NCBI GenBank assembly: GCA_018376905.1
Contig: JAHAAK010000029.1
Location: 1 to 31,563 of the forward strand
DNA from: Collinsella sp.
Lineage (GTDB): Bacteria > Actinomycetota > Coriobacteriia > Coriobacteriales > Coriobacteriaceae
DNA: 31,563 bases
Direction of reading: 5' to 3'
Shown: piece by piece, positions 7,481 through 14,560 of the stretch
Numbering within the stretch: position 1 is the stretch's first letter
Layout of the letters: every line of letters starts with the position of its first letter
Position numbers and translations under genes: made by a program
The notes under the pieces: model-generated
Databases searched by the model: none
Seen by the model: only the letters and a program-made list of their open reading frames with translations
Told to the model about the DNA's origin: nothing

Positions 7481-8591
7481 GCCATAAAATGCGATCTCGA
7501 ATGTACGCGCCCAGCATGGGCACGGTAAACCGGACGAGGCCGTATCCGGCAGCCTCGATGACTCGCTCGCGAATCAAGCTTGCGCGATATTTACTCGCCC
7601 AGCTCTGGGTGCGATCGCAACGCTCAATGATATCCGCCATGCGCGTCGGTTTGCCCTCGTCAACCGCCATGGCCTCGATAAAGAGGCGTTGCGGACTGCG
7701 AAGCCCGTAATACAGGGGCGCGTCAACTGCTTCGTAGAACTCGGAGACGGCATCCGCATGGCCATCCTCGACATCGCGCCTTTCGATGACCTGCGAGCCA
7801 CGCCGGACAGCAGACCGCCACATGTAATATCCCACCAGCTGAACCATATAGGGATGCCCCATGCTCTTGTGTGCCGCAAGGTCCGCCGTCCCCGCGTCAA
7901 CGTAAAGACCAGCGTTTTTGACCGTCTGGATATATGAATCGCGCACCTCGGGCAAAGAAATCGCCCCCAGCGTACGCTGCTGGGCACGCCGCAAAAACGT
8001 CACGCTCGGCTCTTCGAGCAGATCGTCAACCATACTGGGTAAGCCGGCAAACACCAGCGCAAGACCACGCTGGTCGCTATCGGGCAAGCCCGTGGCATCC
8101 TGGTCTCCGAGCACCTGCTGATAGAGAACGGCAAGAGCCGCCAGTTCCTCGATAGACGCCGATTGTGCCTCGTCAATCGCAAACAGTATGCCCTTGCCTG
8201 GACCGAGCCTCTTGAGGCGCTCGTTGACCAGCCCTCGCAACGTCTCGCCCTTTGCTCGCGCCGCCTCGACCGACATCCGACCAAACGACGGACCGAACTC
8301 CATTGACGTCACAACGGGTTTATTCGAGCGAAGCGCATCGGCCAAGCGGTCGCATAAGCCAAGCGACGCGGAATCGGAGACAACCGCCCATCCGCGCTCG
8401 CTGGCTAGACGTTGCAGCTCCCGCAGGAGAACCGTCTTGCCGCAGCCGCGATTTCCCGTAATGAGCATGAGCCTGCCCGGCGCTCCAGCGCCGTTGTCGA
8501 GTCCTTCCTCAAAATCTTCGATGACCGACTCGCGACCAATGAGCATCGGAGGCCGCTTGCCTGCCGTTGGCTTAAAGGGATTTGGATTCAT
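7473..8591 (-). CDS. AAA-family ATPase (paralogue 2) coupled to the uvrA2-like gene
   Basis: This 372-aa P-loop ATPase is a paralogue of the protein at 3826-4926. Shared features are the N-terminal NPFKPTAGKRPPMLIGR, Walker A GNRGCGKT (46-53), Walker B GILFAIDEAQ (134-143) and FLRRAQQ at exactly residues 199-205. The C-terminal region (TRMADIIERCDRTQSWASKY) resembles a winged helix. ATG 8591 has GGAGG close upstream. The 3' end overlaps the UvrA2-like gene by 8 bases, so the two are probably cotranscribed and translationally coupled. Three 10-bp repeats lie 35-65 bases upstream of the start. No effector domain is seen. Possible roles are control of the UvrA2-like ATPase, DNA binding, or threat sensing; none is shown by sequence alone. 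Confidence 0.82.
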   Translation of the reverse strand: MNPNPFKPTAGKRPPMLIGRESVIEDFEEGLDNGAGAPGRLMLITGNRGCGKTVLLRELQRLASERGWAVVSDSASLGLCDRLADALRSNKPVVTSMEFGPSFGRMSVEAARAKGETLRGLVNERLKRLGPGKGILFAIDEAQSASIEELAALAVLYQQVLGDQDATGLPDSDQRGLALVFAGLPSMVDDLLEEPSVTFLRRAQQRTLGAISLPEVRDSYIQTVKNAGLYVDAGTADLAAHKSMGHPYMVQLVGYYMWRSAVRRGSQVIERRDVEDGHADAVSEFYEAVDAPLYYGLRSPQRLFIEAMAVDEGKPTRMADIIERCDRTQSWASKYRASLIRERVIEAAGYGLVRFTVPMLGAYIRDRILWHE

Positions 8592-8625
8592 GTCGGCCTC
8601 CTCGGATTGGCAAACGCTGCCTATA

Positions 8626-8655
8626 GTTATACCAACTTATACCGAGTTATACCAA
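8626..8655 (-). promoter_or_regulatory. Three phased TTATACC repeats upstream of the AAA/uvrA2 operon
   Basis: TTATACC occurs at 8627-8633, 8637-8643 and 8647-8653, an exact 10-bp period. In the gene direction this reads TTGGTATAAC, TCGGTATAAG, TTGGTATAAC. The sites lie on one face of the helix, just ahead of the ATG at 8591, and include TATAAC/TATAAG hexamers that could serve as a -10 box. A cooperative operator is the likely reading. Confidence 0.55.
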
Positions 8656-8660
8656 CAGCA

Positions 8661-8689
8661 GGTGACAAAGAGGCCGCCCTTCTATCACC
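8661..8689. repeat. Degenerate GGGAC-family palindrome at a gene end
   Basis: GGTGACAAAGAGG and CCCTTCTATCACC form imperfect arms resembling the perfect elements at 3703 and 4932. The right arm overlaps the stop codon of the TetM-like gene (8685-8687), the same placement as at trmL. Confidence 0.4.
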
Positions 8690-10688
8690 TATGGCAGAAG
8701 AACTCTGCGTCTGCTGCTCGCCAGGGGCGGAAGGTGGCGGGATCGATCTTTACGTGCGCCGCGGCGGGCACGTCGTACCATTTGACCGTGTAACCGGCGC
8801 CGTGAGAGCAAAAGACCGAGTCGGGCGTGTTGGGCAGATCGGCCTCGGGCTCATAGGCGGCCGTCTCGATTACGCGCTCGGCATCATGGCAAGCCGAATA
8901 GCCGGCGAACTCCAGGTACAGGTGACCGCGACCGCTCGTGTAGGCAGCCACCTCCAGCGCATAATCCTGCACTTCGGATGCCGGCACGCGACCCGCAAGC
9001 TTCGCCCGGTCGCCTGTTATCGTCGGCGGCTCGTACTCGGCACCCATGCGCGTGGCATCCGAGAGCGCCCGGCCCACGCACTCCCCCGGCACCTCGAGCT
9101 CAAAGCGGTACCACGGCTCCAACAGCACCGCCGCGCCAGCCTCACGCGCCTGCATGAGCCCCTGGCGAATCGCGCGGTACGTGGCCTGGCGAAAATCGCC
9201 GCCCTCGGTGTGTTTGGCATGCGCACGGCCGCCCGTAAGCGTAATGCGCGCATCGGTGATGGGCGAGCCGGTCAGCACGCCCAGGTGATCGCGCTCCATG
9301 GCGTTGGTGAGCGCCAAACGCTGCCAGTTAAGATCGAGCTCGTCGGTCGAGGTCACGGTGCCAAACTGCACGCCCGAACCCGCTGGCAACGGCTCCAGGC
9401 GTAGATGCACCTCGGCATAGTGGCGCAGTGGCTCAAAGTGGCCCACGCCCTCGACCGGCTGCGAAATAGTCTCCTTATAGAGAATGCCGCCGGGCTCAAA
9501 CTCGACCGCAAGGCCAAAACGATCGGCAAGCACGCGCTGCACGACCTCGAGCTGCACCGCTCCCATGAGCTGCAGATGTATTTGTTCAAGATGCGTATTC
9601 CAGCTTACGCCGAGCATGGGATCCTCGTCGGCAAGCTCGGCCAGCGCTTGGAACACCGTATGGACATCGTGCTCGTTCGGCAGCACCGTATAGGTGAGAA
9701 CCGGCGCAATGACAGGTGCATCGCCCGCGGGCTCCGCGCCCAGGGCGTCCCCCGGGCGAACGTGCGCAAGGCCCGTCACGGCACAAATACCGCCAGCAGC
9801 AACTTCTTGGGCAAGCTCATACTTCTCGCCGTTATAGATGCGTACCTGATCGACCTTCTGCTCCCATGCCTCGGCACCGGAACGTCCGCCAATCATCTGC
9901 TTGGCATGCAGCGTGCCGCCGGTCACTTTAACCCATGCCAAGCGCTCACCGCGATCCCCGCGGCTGACACGATAGACGCGCGCGGCAAACTCCGGGTGCC
10001 ATGCCTGTTCGCGCATCAGCGCGCATATGCCATCCAGCAGTTCGTCCACGCCTTGGTCCTTGAGCGCCGATCCGGCAAAGCAAGGAAAGAGCTTGCGCTC
10101 GGCAACCATGCGCGACAGCGTCGCGGCGGAAAGCTCACCCGCCTCAAGAAACTCCTCGAGCGCCGCCTCGTCCAACGCAGCAGCGTCCTCCTGAACGGAG
10201 CCGCCCGCCAGCAGTTCGTTGGCATCCAGGCAGCCTTCGGAAAGACGCTGCCCAAGCTGTGCCAGCAAAACATCGCGGCCGGGATTCTCCAAATCGATTT
10301 TGTTGATATAGATGAACGTCGGGATCTCATAGCGCGCGAGCAGGCGCCACAGGGTTTCGGTGTGCCCCTGTACGCCATCGTTGGCGCCCACAACTAAAAT
10401 CGCGTAGTCAAGCGCGCGCAGCGTGCGCTCCGCCTCGGCAGAAAAATCGACATGCCCCGGTGCATCCACGAGCATGACGTGGGTATCGCCATGGTCGAGC
10501 ACGGCCTGCGACGAGAAAATCGTGATGCCGCGCTCGCGCTCGATCGCGTTCGTGTCCAGATGCGAATCGCCATCGTCCACGCGGCCGCGCTTGCGAATGC
10601 GACCAGCGTTGAACAGCATGGCCTCGGCCAACGTGGTCTTGCCGGCATCGACATGCGCCACAATTCCAACGACCGCTTGTTTCGACAT
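8685..10688 (-). CDS. TetM/EF-G-like translation GTPase (ribosomal protection protein family)
   Basis: This 667-aa GTPase has G1 AHVDAGKTT (11-19), G2 ERGIT, G3 DAPGH, G4 NKID and a G5-like SAL motif, followed by EF-G-like domains II-V. It resembles Tet(M)/Tet(W) proteins, which dislodge tetracycline from the ribosome, but chromosomal relatives of uncertain role are common in gut anaerobes. The sequence alone does not establish tetracycline resistance. Classical Tet(M) is about 640 aa; this is slightly longer. The start at ATG 10688 follows GAGGAGA; a longer upstream frame would extend into non-coding DNA. There is no sign of a conjugative element around it, and base composition matches the neighbours, so it looks resident. 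It is probably a monocistronic transcript. Confidence 0.85.
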   Translation of the reverse strand: MSKQAVVGIVAHVDAGKTTLAEAMLFNAGRIRKRGRVDDGDSHLDTNAIERERGITIFSSQAVLDHGDTHVMLVDAPGHVDFSAEAERTLRALDYAILVVGANDGVQGHTETLWRLLARYEIPTFIYINKIDLENPGRDVLLAQLGQRLSEGCLDANELLAGGSVQEDAAALDEAALEEFLEAGELSAATLSRMVAERKLFPCFAGSALKDQGVDELLDGICALMREQAWHPEFAARVYRVSRGDRGERLAWVKVTGGTLHAKQMIGGRSGAEAWEQKVDQVRIYNGEKYELAQEVAAGGICAVTGLAHVRPGDALGAEPAGDAPVIAPVLTYTVLPNEHDVHTVFQALAELADEDPMLGVSWNTHLEQIHLQLMGAVQLEVVQRVLADRFGLAVEFEPGGILYKETISQPVEGVGHFEPLRHYAEVHLRLEPLPAGSGVQFGTVTSTDELDLNWQRLALTNAMERDHLGVLTGSPITDARITLTGGRAHAKHTEGGDFRQATYRAIRQGLMQAREAGAAVLLEPWYRFELEVPGECVGRALSDATRMGAEYEPPTITGDRAKLAGRVPASEVQDYALEVAAYTSGRGHLYLEFAGYSACHDAERVIETAAYEPEADLPNTPDSVFCSHGAGYTVKWYDVPAAAHVKIDPATFRPWRAADAEFFCHR

Positions 10689-10876
10689 GGCTCTCCTCTT
10701 ATTGCAAGCCCATCGCACGCGGCAACGGGCGTTCACGCTCCACACTGGATGATACAATTTACGGGCCGGCGGGCGAAGCGGGCCCTATCCCCCGACCGAG
10801 CTCATCGCTCCGCGTTGCCGCGCGGCGATTTTCGTAGGTTCGCGCCTTGCGAAAGCCGGCTTGCAAATCAGCGCAG

Positions 10877-10914
10877 CGAACGAAAATGGCCCCACCCGGG
10901 ACCATTTTCGTTCG
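10877..10914. terminator. Stem-loop terminator downstream of the GNAT gene
   Basis: Arms CGAACGAAAATGG (10877-10889) and CCATTTTCGTTCG (10902-10914) are perfect, with a loop containing CCCGGGA. It lies downstream of the minus-strand acetyltransferase gene. No long T-run follows, so it may instead be another member of the dispersed palindromes. The rest of 10689-10942 shows no gene. Confidence 0.6.
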
Positions 10915-10942
10915 TGCGAATTGTTGACACGTGCCCCTACTC

Positions 10943-11434
10943 TTACGCCTCACGCAGCCAGTCGAACGCAACACGCGGCGTGCCGTCCGACACATACACG
11001 ACGCCGGCACGCTCGAACCCCGCCTTAATACTCGCGCCCTGCATGGGCAGGTTGTCCTGATGCGTGTCGATGCGCAGGTGATCGGCACGCTCCTTGGCAA
11101 AGGCAAACATCGCAGCCGCGATACCGTGCACGGTGCCATCGGACGCCACACGGTGCAGCACGGCGTACGGAGTGTCGCTGCGCCATTGACCATCCTCAAT
11201 TACGTCATAGCACTCGTCCGGGCCCGGCAAAAAGGCAAACGTCGCCACCACGCGGCCATCGACTTCGCACACATAGCTGCCACCGGCGGCGATATCGGCA
11301 GCCAGTTGCTCGGCAGAAGGCGTGCCCTCGGGCCACTGTGTGGCGTTGCCATGCGCGCGCATAAAGGCGCGGGCCGCGTCATAGATAGCCATGACGGCGG
11401 GAATGTCGGTATCGAGGGTTTTTCTGATCATCAC
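10943..11434 (-). CDS. GNAT-family N-acetyltransferase
   Basis: This protein of about 163 aa begins MIRKTLDTDIPAVMAIYDAAR, a typical GNAT first strand and helix. It continues with GSYVCEVDGRVVATFAFLPG (strands 2-4) and ends with a QGASIKAGFERAGVVY segment like the C-terminal GNAT helix and strand. It should transfer acetyl from acetyl-CoA to an amine, but the substrate is unknown. The start is either GTG 11434 or the adjacent ATG 11431; GAGG lies 7 bases before the GTG. It is divergent from the small gene at 11503, with an inverted repeat between them. Confidence 0.85.
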   Translation of the reverse strand: MMIRKTLDTDIPAVMAIYDAARAFMRAHGNATQWPEGTPSAEQLAADIAAGGSYVCEVDGRVVATFAFLPGPDECYDVIEDGQWRSDTPYAVLHRVASDGTVHGIAAAMFAFAKERADHLRIDTHQDNLPMQGASIKAGFERAGVVYVSDGTPRVAFDWLREA

Positions 11435-11453
11435 GCAGCGACCTCACGTTTAT

Positions 11454-11483
11454 TGGTATCACTTTGATTGGGCAATGATACCA
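11454..11483. promoter_or_regulatory. Inverted repeat TGGTATCA / TGATACCA in a divergent promoter region
   Basis: Perfect 8-bp arms (11454-11461 and 11476-11483) are spaced 22 bp start to start, about two helical turns. The site lies between the divergent GNAT gene and the gene at 11503, where a shared operator would be expected. The half-site resembles the GGTATAA repeat at 8626-8655, but a link is speculative. Confidence 0.4.
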
Positions 11484-11502
11484 GCGTTTGGAGAGGGGCG
11501 CG

Positions 11503-11805
11503 ATGCAGATGGGGAGCAAAAAGCGAGCCGCCTGGTCAAAAGCAAAAAGCGAGTTTTTGAGCACTGCCACCGGCGGCGATATGAGCGACCTGTTTGCACG
11601 CGAGGACGAGCGCCGCGACGCCCTGGACGCCGAGCGCGATGAGGCCTGGCGCTACAAGTCGTGCGAGCGCAAAAACCGTTACGACACGCGCGCCGAGGCC
11701 GAGGCCGTTATGGCCGACTGCGAAAACCGCGGGCGGCGCGGTTTGGCCTGCTACAAATGCGAATACTGCGGTGGCTGGCACCTGACGTCGCACCCTTGGA
11801 AATAG
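11503..11805 (+). CDS. Small Cys-containing protein, phage-type zinc-ribbon-like
   Basis: This 100-aa charged protein ends in CERKNRYDTRAEAEAVMADC and then CYKCEYCGGWHLTSH. The CxxC plus WH pattern is typical of short zinc-ribbon-like proteins found in actinobacteria and phages. ATG 11503 is preferred: GAGAGGGG lies at 11491-11498, inside the frame if the upstream TTG (11488) were used. Function unknown. The Ala/Glu/Arg-rich middle (residues 26-75) is probably helical. It may bind zinc or nucleic acid. It stands alone between genes of the opposite strand. Confidence 0.65.
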   Translation: MQMGSKKRAAWSKAKSEFLSTATGGDMSDLFAREDERRDALDAERDEAWRYKSCERKNRYDTRAEAEAVMADCENRGRRGLACYKCEYCGGWHLTSHPWK

Positions 11806-11853
11806 ACCCCGCATCGGCACGGCACTGACGGAGCGCCAACCATCGCACGCAAG

Positions 11854-12558
11854 CTACGGGCGCGGTGGCACCAAAACATCGTAGCGAACGGCCTTGCCCG
11901 CAAGTTGATAGCTCGGCTTAACGCCGGCAAGCAGTGGCCCCTTCACCGGCCGCTTGATAACGACCTTGCGCGGGTGCACCGCAAGCGCGGCTTCGACCAG
12001 CGCCTCCTCATCGGCACACGGCTGTTCCAGATGATGCAAAAGTTGGAACTTCTTTTTAACCGCCGCGCTCTTGGTGCGCTCGGGAAACATGGGGTCCAGA
12101 TACACCACGTCGGGAGCGGCGAGCTCGCCCTGCTCGATCAGCTCAGCTGTATGGCGAAGACCGGCAATGCTGTCCTCGCCGGCATGTAAGCGCATGCGTG
12201 CCACGGCTGTCGCAAGCGCCGGATCATCTGCCGCACGATCCAAGGCATCCTTGAGGAGCGCCGCGATCACGCAATCCTGTTCATACAGATCGACGGTAAA
12301 GCCCGCGGTCGCCAGCAGCAGCGAATCCTCGCCAAAGCCTGCCGTGGCGTCAATCGCCCATGGGCTCTCGATGCCTTTTGCGCGCGCAGCCTTTACCAGC
12401 AGCTCTTGCCGCAGACGGCCCTGCTTGAGCCGCGGCAGCATGCGGTCAAAATCGGCGCGCAGCTCCATCGTGCCGTCAGTGAGCGTGAGGCCCTCGGGCT
12501 TCCCGGTCAGCTCAAGCCCCGCGGCCCGAACAACAGAAAAGGGATCGACAACGCCCAT
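11854..12558 (-). CDS. rsmJ: 16S rRNA (guanine-N2)-methyltransferase RsmJ-like
   Basis: This 234-aa class I SAM methyltransferase is expected to methylate G1516 of 16S rRNA. Family marks are AIDATAGFGEDSLLLA (SAM-binding motif I), the acidic YEQD after strand 2, and VVYLDPMFPERTKSAAVKK, the characteristic RsmJ catalytic/substrate segment, followed by KVVIKRPVKGP. Length fits RsmJ (about 250 aa). ATG 12558 is preceded by AAGGAGT at good distance. It probably forms a single transcript with the small membrane gene just upstream at 12622-12765, which reads in the same direction. The RNA target is transferred from E. coli. Confidence 0.9.
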   Translation of the reverse strand: MGVVDPFSVVRAAGLELTGKPEGLTLTDGTMELRADFDRMLPRLKQGRLRQELLVKAARAKGIESPWAIDATAGFGEDSLLLATAGFTVDLYEQDCVIAALLKDALDRAADDPALATAVARMRLHAGEDSIAGLRHTAELIEQGELAAPDVVYLDPMFPERTKSAAVKKKFQLLHHLEQPCADEEALVEAALAVHPRKVVIKRPVKGPLLAGVKPSYQLAGKAVRYDVLVPPRP

Positions 12559-12621
12559 GGGTACTCCTTAACAAGCAAAACGAATACGTGAGCGCCGTTT
12601 ATGCCGGCACCCAACCGTCCG

Positions 12622-12765
12622 CTATTGTCCCACATGCGACATGGCCCACAGCATCCCAATGCAAAGCACCGCCATCAATCCCGTGCACACGGCAGCGATC
12701 ACAGAATCACCCATGCGCCTTCCCAACGACCGCGGCTCACGCACTTGCCCTGCTCCGTACATCAT
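12622..12765 (-). CDS. Small single-pass membrane protein (47 aa)
   Basis: This short gene starts at ATG 12765 with a very strong AAGGAGGAG site a few bases upstream; a second ATG follows at once. It encodes MMYGAGQVREPRSLGRRMGD and then a hydrophobic stretch, SVIAAVCTGLMAVLCIGMLW, followed by AMSHVGQ. The positive-inside rule suggests an Arg-rich cytoplasmic N-terminus and one helix (about residues 21-40). It lies 63 bases upstream of rsmJ in the same direction. I do not recognise a family. The ribosome binding site and clear helix argue for a real gene. Confidence 0.6.
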   Translation of the reverse strand: MMYGAGQVREPRSLGRRMGDSVIAAVCTGLMAVLCIGMLWAMSHVGQ

Positions 12766-12919
12766 GGCTCCTCCTTGAGGCCAACTCCTTGTTACGGCCT
12801 CATCATCTCAGCGCCGCACATGAGCTGCCATCGATTTGGCTTACGTCCAGCTTTCCCTTTTGAAAGGTTGGGTTGGGCCGCGCGGGCTCAAAGCGCTTTC
12901 AGGCGCATGCATCGCTGCG

Positions 12920-12958
12920 TTGAACTACAATGTGCTTCACCATATGTGCAGTACATTG
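12920..12958 (+). promoter_or_regulatory. Candidate promoter with inverted repeat
   Basis: TTGAAC (12920-12925), a 17-base spacer and TATGTG (12943-12948) make a plausible sigma-70 promoter about 50 bases before the membrane protein at 12999. CAATGT (12928-12933) and ACATTG (12953-12958) flank the -10. The -10 is weak. Confidence 0.3.
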
Positions 12959-12998
12959 GGTGCGCCAAGTTGGCGTACTCGTATCGAAAGGACCAGCC

Positions 12999-13400
12999 AT
13001 GAGCTTCACTCGCAAGACTCTCAAAATCCTTGCTCTCATCTACTTTGTTTTGGGTATCGCCAGCCTCGTCACCGCCGGCGTCGGTATCGCCACGGGCGGT
13101 CTCGATTCCACGTACGGTTCGTACGCCACGCTCGCGGCGGTCGTGCTTATCGCCAAGGGTCTCGTCGACCTTGCCGCAGGCGTCGCCGGTATCAAGGGCG
13201 CCAACAAGCCTTCGCAGGTGGACGGCGCGTTTAAGCTCGGTATTGTTGCCGCGGTCGCCACGCTTGCCCAAGCGGTGCTCACGCTTCCCGCGTTTGGCGG
13301 CGACGCCATCAACTTTGGCGCCTTTGTCATCGTGGTGTACGACCTGTTCTTTGTTCAGCAGGCACACGCCGTTAAGGCCGAGAACAAGGACCGCCTGTAG
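12999..13400 (+). CDS. Four-helix membrane protein of unknown function
   Basis: This 133-aa protein begins MSFTRKTLKILALIYFVLGI. Hydrophobic segments near residues 8-32, 44-66, 78-98 and 104-121 suggest four transmembrane helices, and the tail AVKAENKDRL is cytoplasmic. Ala and Gly are abundant and there are few charges in the helices. No catalytic or transport motif is visible, so no function is offered. ATG 12999 follows AAAGGA; the alternative upstream start (12930) adds a poorly coding N-terminus. The gene is monocistronic, ending before the terminator at 13437-13476. Confidence 0.8.
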   Translation: MSFTRKTLKILALIYFVLGIASLVTAGVGIATGGLDSTYGSYATLAAVVLIAKGLVDLAAGVAGIKGANKPSQVDGAFKLGIVAAVATLAQAVLTLPAFGGDAINFGAFVIVVYDLFFVQQAHAVKAENKDRL

Positions 13401-13436
13401 GCACCTGTCTCCCATAGCCCCTGCTATCAAGCAGCT

Positions 13437-13476
13437 AAAAAGGGCCGATCGCGCATCTCCGCGGTCGGCCCTTTAC
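13437..13476 (+). terminator. Terminator after the membrane protein gene
   Basis: AAAGGGCCGA (13439-13448) pairs with TCGGCCCTTT (13465-13474). The inner bases CGCG and CCGCGG extend the stem partially. Confidence 0.75.
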
Positions 13477-13490
13477 GTTTGCCCAGATAA

Positions 13491-13527
13491 AACCTACCAA
13501 AATAAACCTGTCCCTTTTTGGCAGGTT
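13491..13527. repeat. Dispersed palindrome with a CCTGTCCC core
   Basis: AACCTACCAAAA (13491-13502) and TTTTGGCAGGTT (13516-13527) pair with one mismatch; the centre reads AAACCTGTCCC. It resembles the terminator loop at 3061-3070 and the other GGGAC elements, but with different outer arms. It ends 2 bases from the stop of the next minus-strand gene. Confidence 0.6.
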
Positions 13528-13528
13528 G

Positions 13529-14344
13529 TTAGCTGTGGCGGTACTCGGCGATGATGAAGTCGATGTCAGTCTGAAGGGTATCGAGGTTTGCCAGGCGCTC
13601 TTTGTCGGCGGGGCGCGTGCGGTAGTAGTACGGCGTCATCTGGAACACCGCCTCGATGTCCGCCTGGGTCTGAAGCGTAATATTCGCAGACACCCGCTGC
13701 GTTCCGACCAACTCGAGCTCGGTGGTCTGCGGCAGCTTCTCGTCATTAAGATATGGCGTGTCGTAGAGCACCTCCTTGAGCCCAAACAAATGACGGGCAC
13801 CCGGCACCACGGTATAGAGTGAGCCCTCTGGCGCCAGCACGCGGGCAAACTCACGCTCGTTAAAGGGAGCGAAGAGCTCGGTCACCATATCGAAGGCGCC
13901 GTCCGCCACGGGGATGTCCTTCATGTTGGCCACGAAATAGGTCGCATCGCCGCGCTTGGCGGCCAGGCGCACCATCTCTTTGCCCAAGTCGAACCCGTAA
14001 GCGCCCACGCCCGGCACCGCGCCCATGGCACTCGTGTAATAGCCCTCGCCGCAGCAAATATCGAGCAGCGTCATGGGGCCGCTCGTAGACGCAGCACGCC
14101 CAGACACCTGCTTGCGCACCAGCTCGACCATCGCATCGCGCAACGGTGCGTAGTATCCGCGGTTCAGAAAGTCACGACGGCTGCGTGCCTGCGACTTGGG
14201 ATCGCCCATGGAGTCGCCGCTCTTGGACGAGCGCAGCAGATATAGATAGCCCTCGCGCGCACGGTCAAACCGGTGTCCGCTCGCGCATGCAGCACCGCGT
14301 TCATTGTCCACCAACGGCTCATGGCAAACGGGACACAACAACAT
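13529..14344 (-). CDS. rlmA: 23S rRNA (guanine-N1)-methyltransferase, RlmA-type
   Basis: This 271-aa methyltransferase starts with a zinc-binding module, Cys4, Cys7, Cys20 and His24 (CPVC...CASGH), followed by RFDRAREGYLYLL, the hallmark of the RlmA/TlrB family. A Rossmann SAM domain follows, with LLDICCGEGYY as motif I. Family members methylate N1 of G745 (RlmAI) or G748 (RlmAII, macrolide tolerance) in 23S rRNA. I cannot tell which from sequence alone. The motif FAPFNEREFARVLAPEG fits the family. ATG 14344 follows AAGGAG. The gene stands alone between repeat elements. Confidence 0.88.
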   Translation of the reverse strand: MLLCPVCHEPLVDNERGAACASGHRFDRAREGYLYLLRSSKSGDSMGDPKSQARSRRDFLNRGYYAPLRDAMVELVRKQVSGRAASTSGPMTLLDICCGEGYYTSAMGAVPGVGAYGFDLGKEMVRLAAKRGDATYFVANMKDIPVADGAFDMVTELFAPFNEREFARVLAPEGSLYTVVPGARHLFGLKEVLYDTPYLNDEKLPQTTELELVGTQRVSANITLQTQADIEAVFQMTPYYYRTRPADKERLANLDTLQTDIDFIIAEYRHS

Positions 14345-14400
14345 GGCAACTCCTTAGCGCGAACAACACAACGCACACCATTGTCGCACGCCTTCCCCAC

Positions 14401-14431
14401 CTAGTCATTGGGGACGTTCTTGAATGACTAG
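14401..14431. repeat. Palindrome CTAGTCATT...AATGACTAG with a GGGGAC core
   Basis: Perfect 9-bp arms (14401-14409 and 14423-14431) enclose GGGGACGTTCTTG. The core resembles GGGACGTTCCTTT in the element at 27877-27934, while the arms are unrelated. Confidence 0.6.
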
Positions 14432-14448
14432 TTAGAAGAGATAAGGAG

Positions 14449-14493
14449 TGTCCCCAGCTGCCGACAGAAAAGGAACGTCCCTAAGTGCCGACT
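14449..14493 (-). repeat. Dispersed element with core GGGACGTTCCTTTT
   Basis: On the minus strand it reads GTCGGCACTTAGGGACG then TTCCTTTTCTGTCGGCAG then CTGGGGACA. It matches the + strand element at 27877 closely: same order of GGCA, TTAGGGACGTTCCTTTT, GCCGGCAG and GGGAC. The two copies are about 13 kb apart. The remaining bases of 14345-14560 show no gene. Confidence 0.6.
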
Positions 14494-14560
14494 GGTTGCA
14501 TTAGGAGTATCATCGTCTGCGCAAATAAGCACGATATAGCATGTTAGAGATTGAGAGCGT

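Noticed and set aside
8685..10688. Acquired tetracycline resistance gene
   Set aside because: The family fits, but no mobile context or attenuator leader is visible, so acquired resistance is not claimed.
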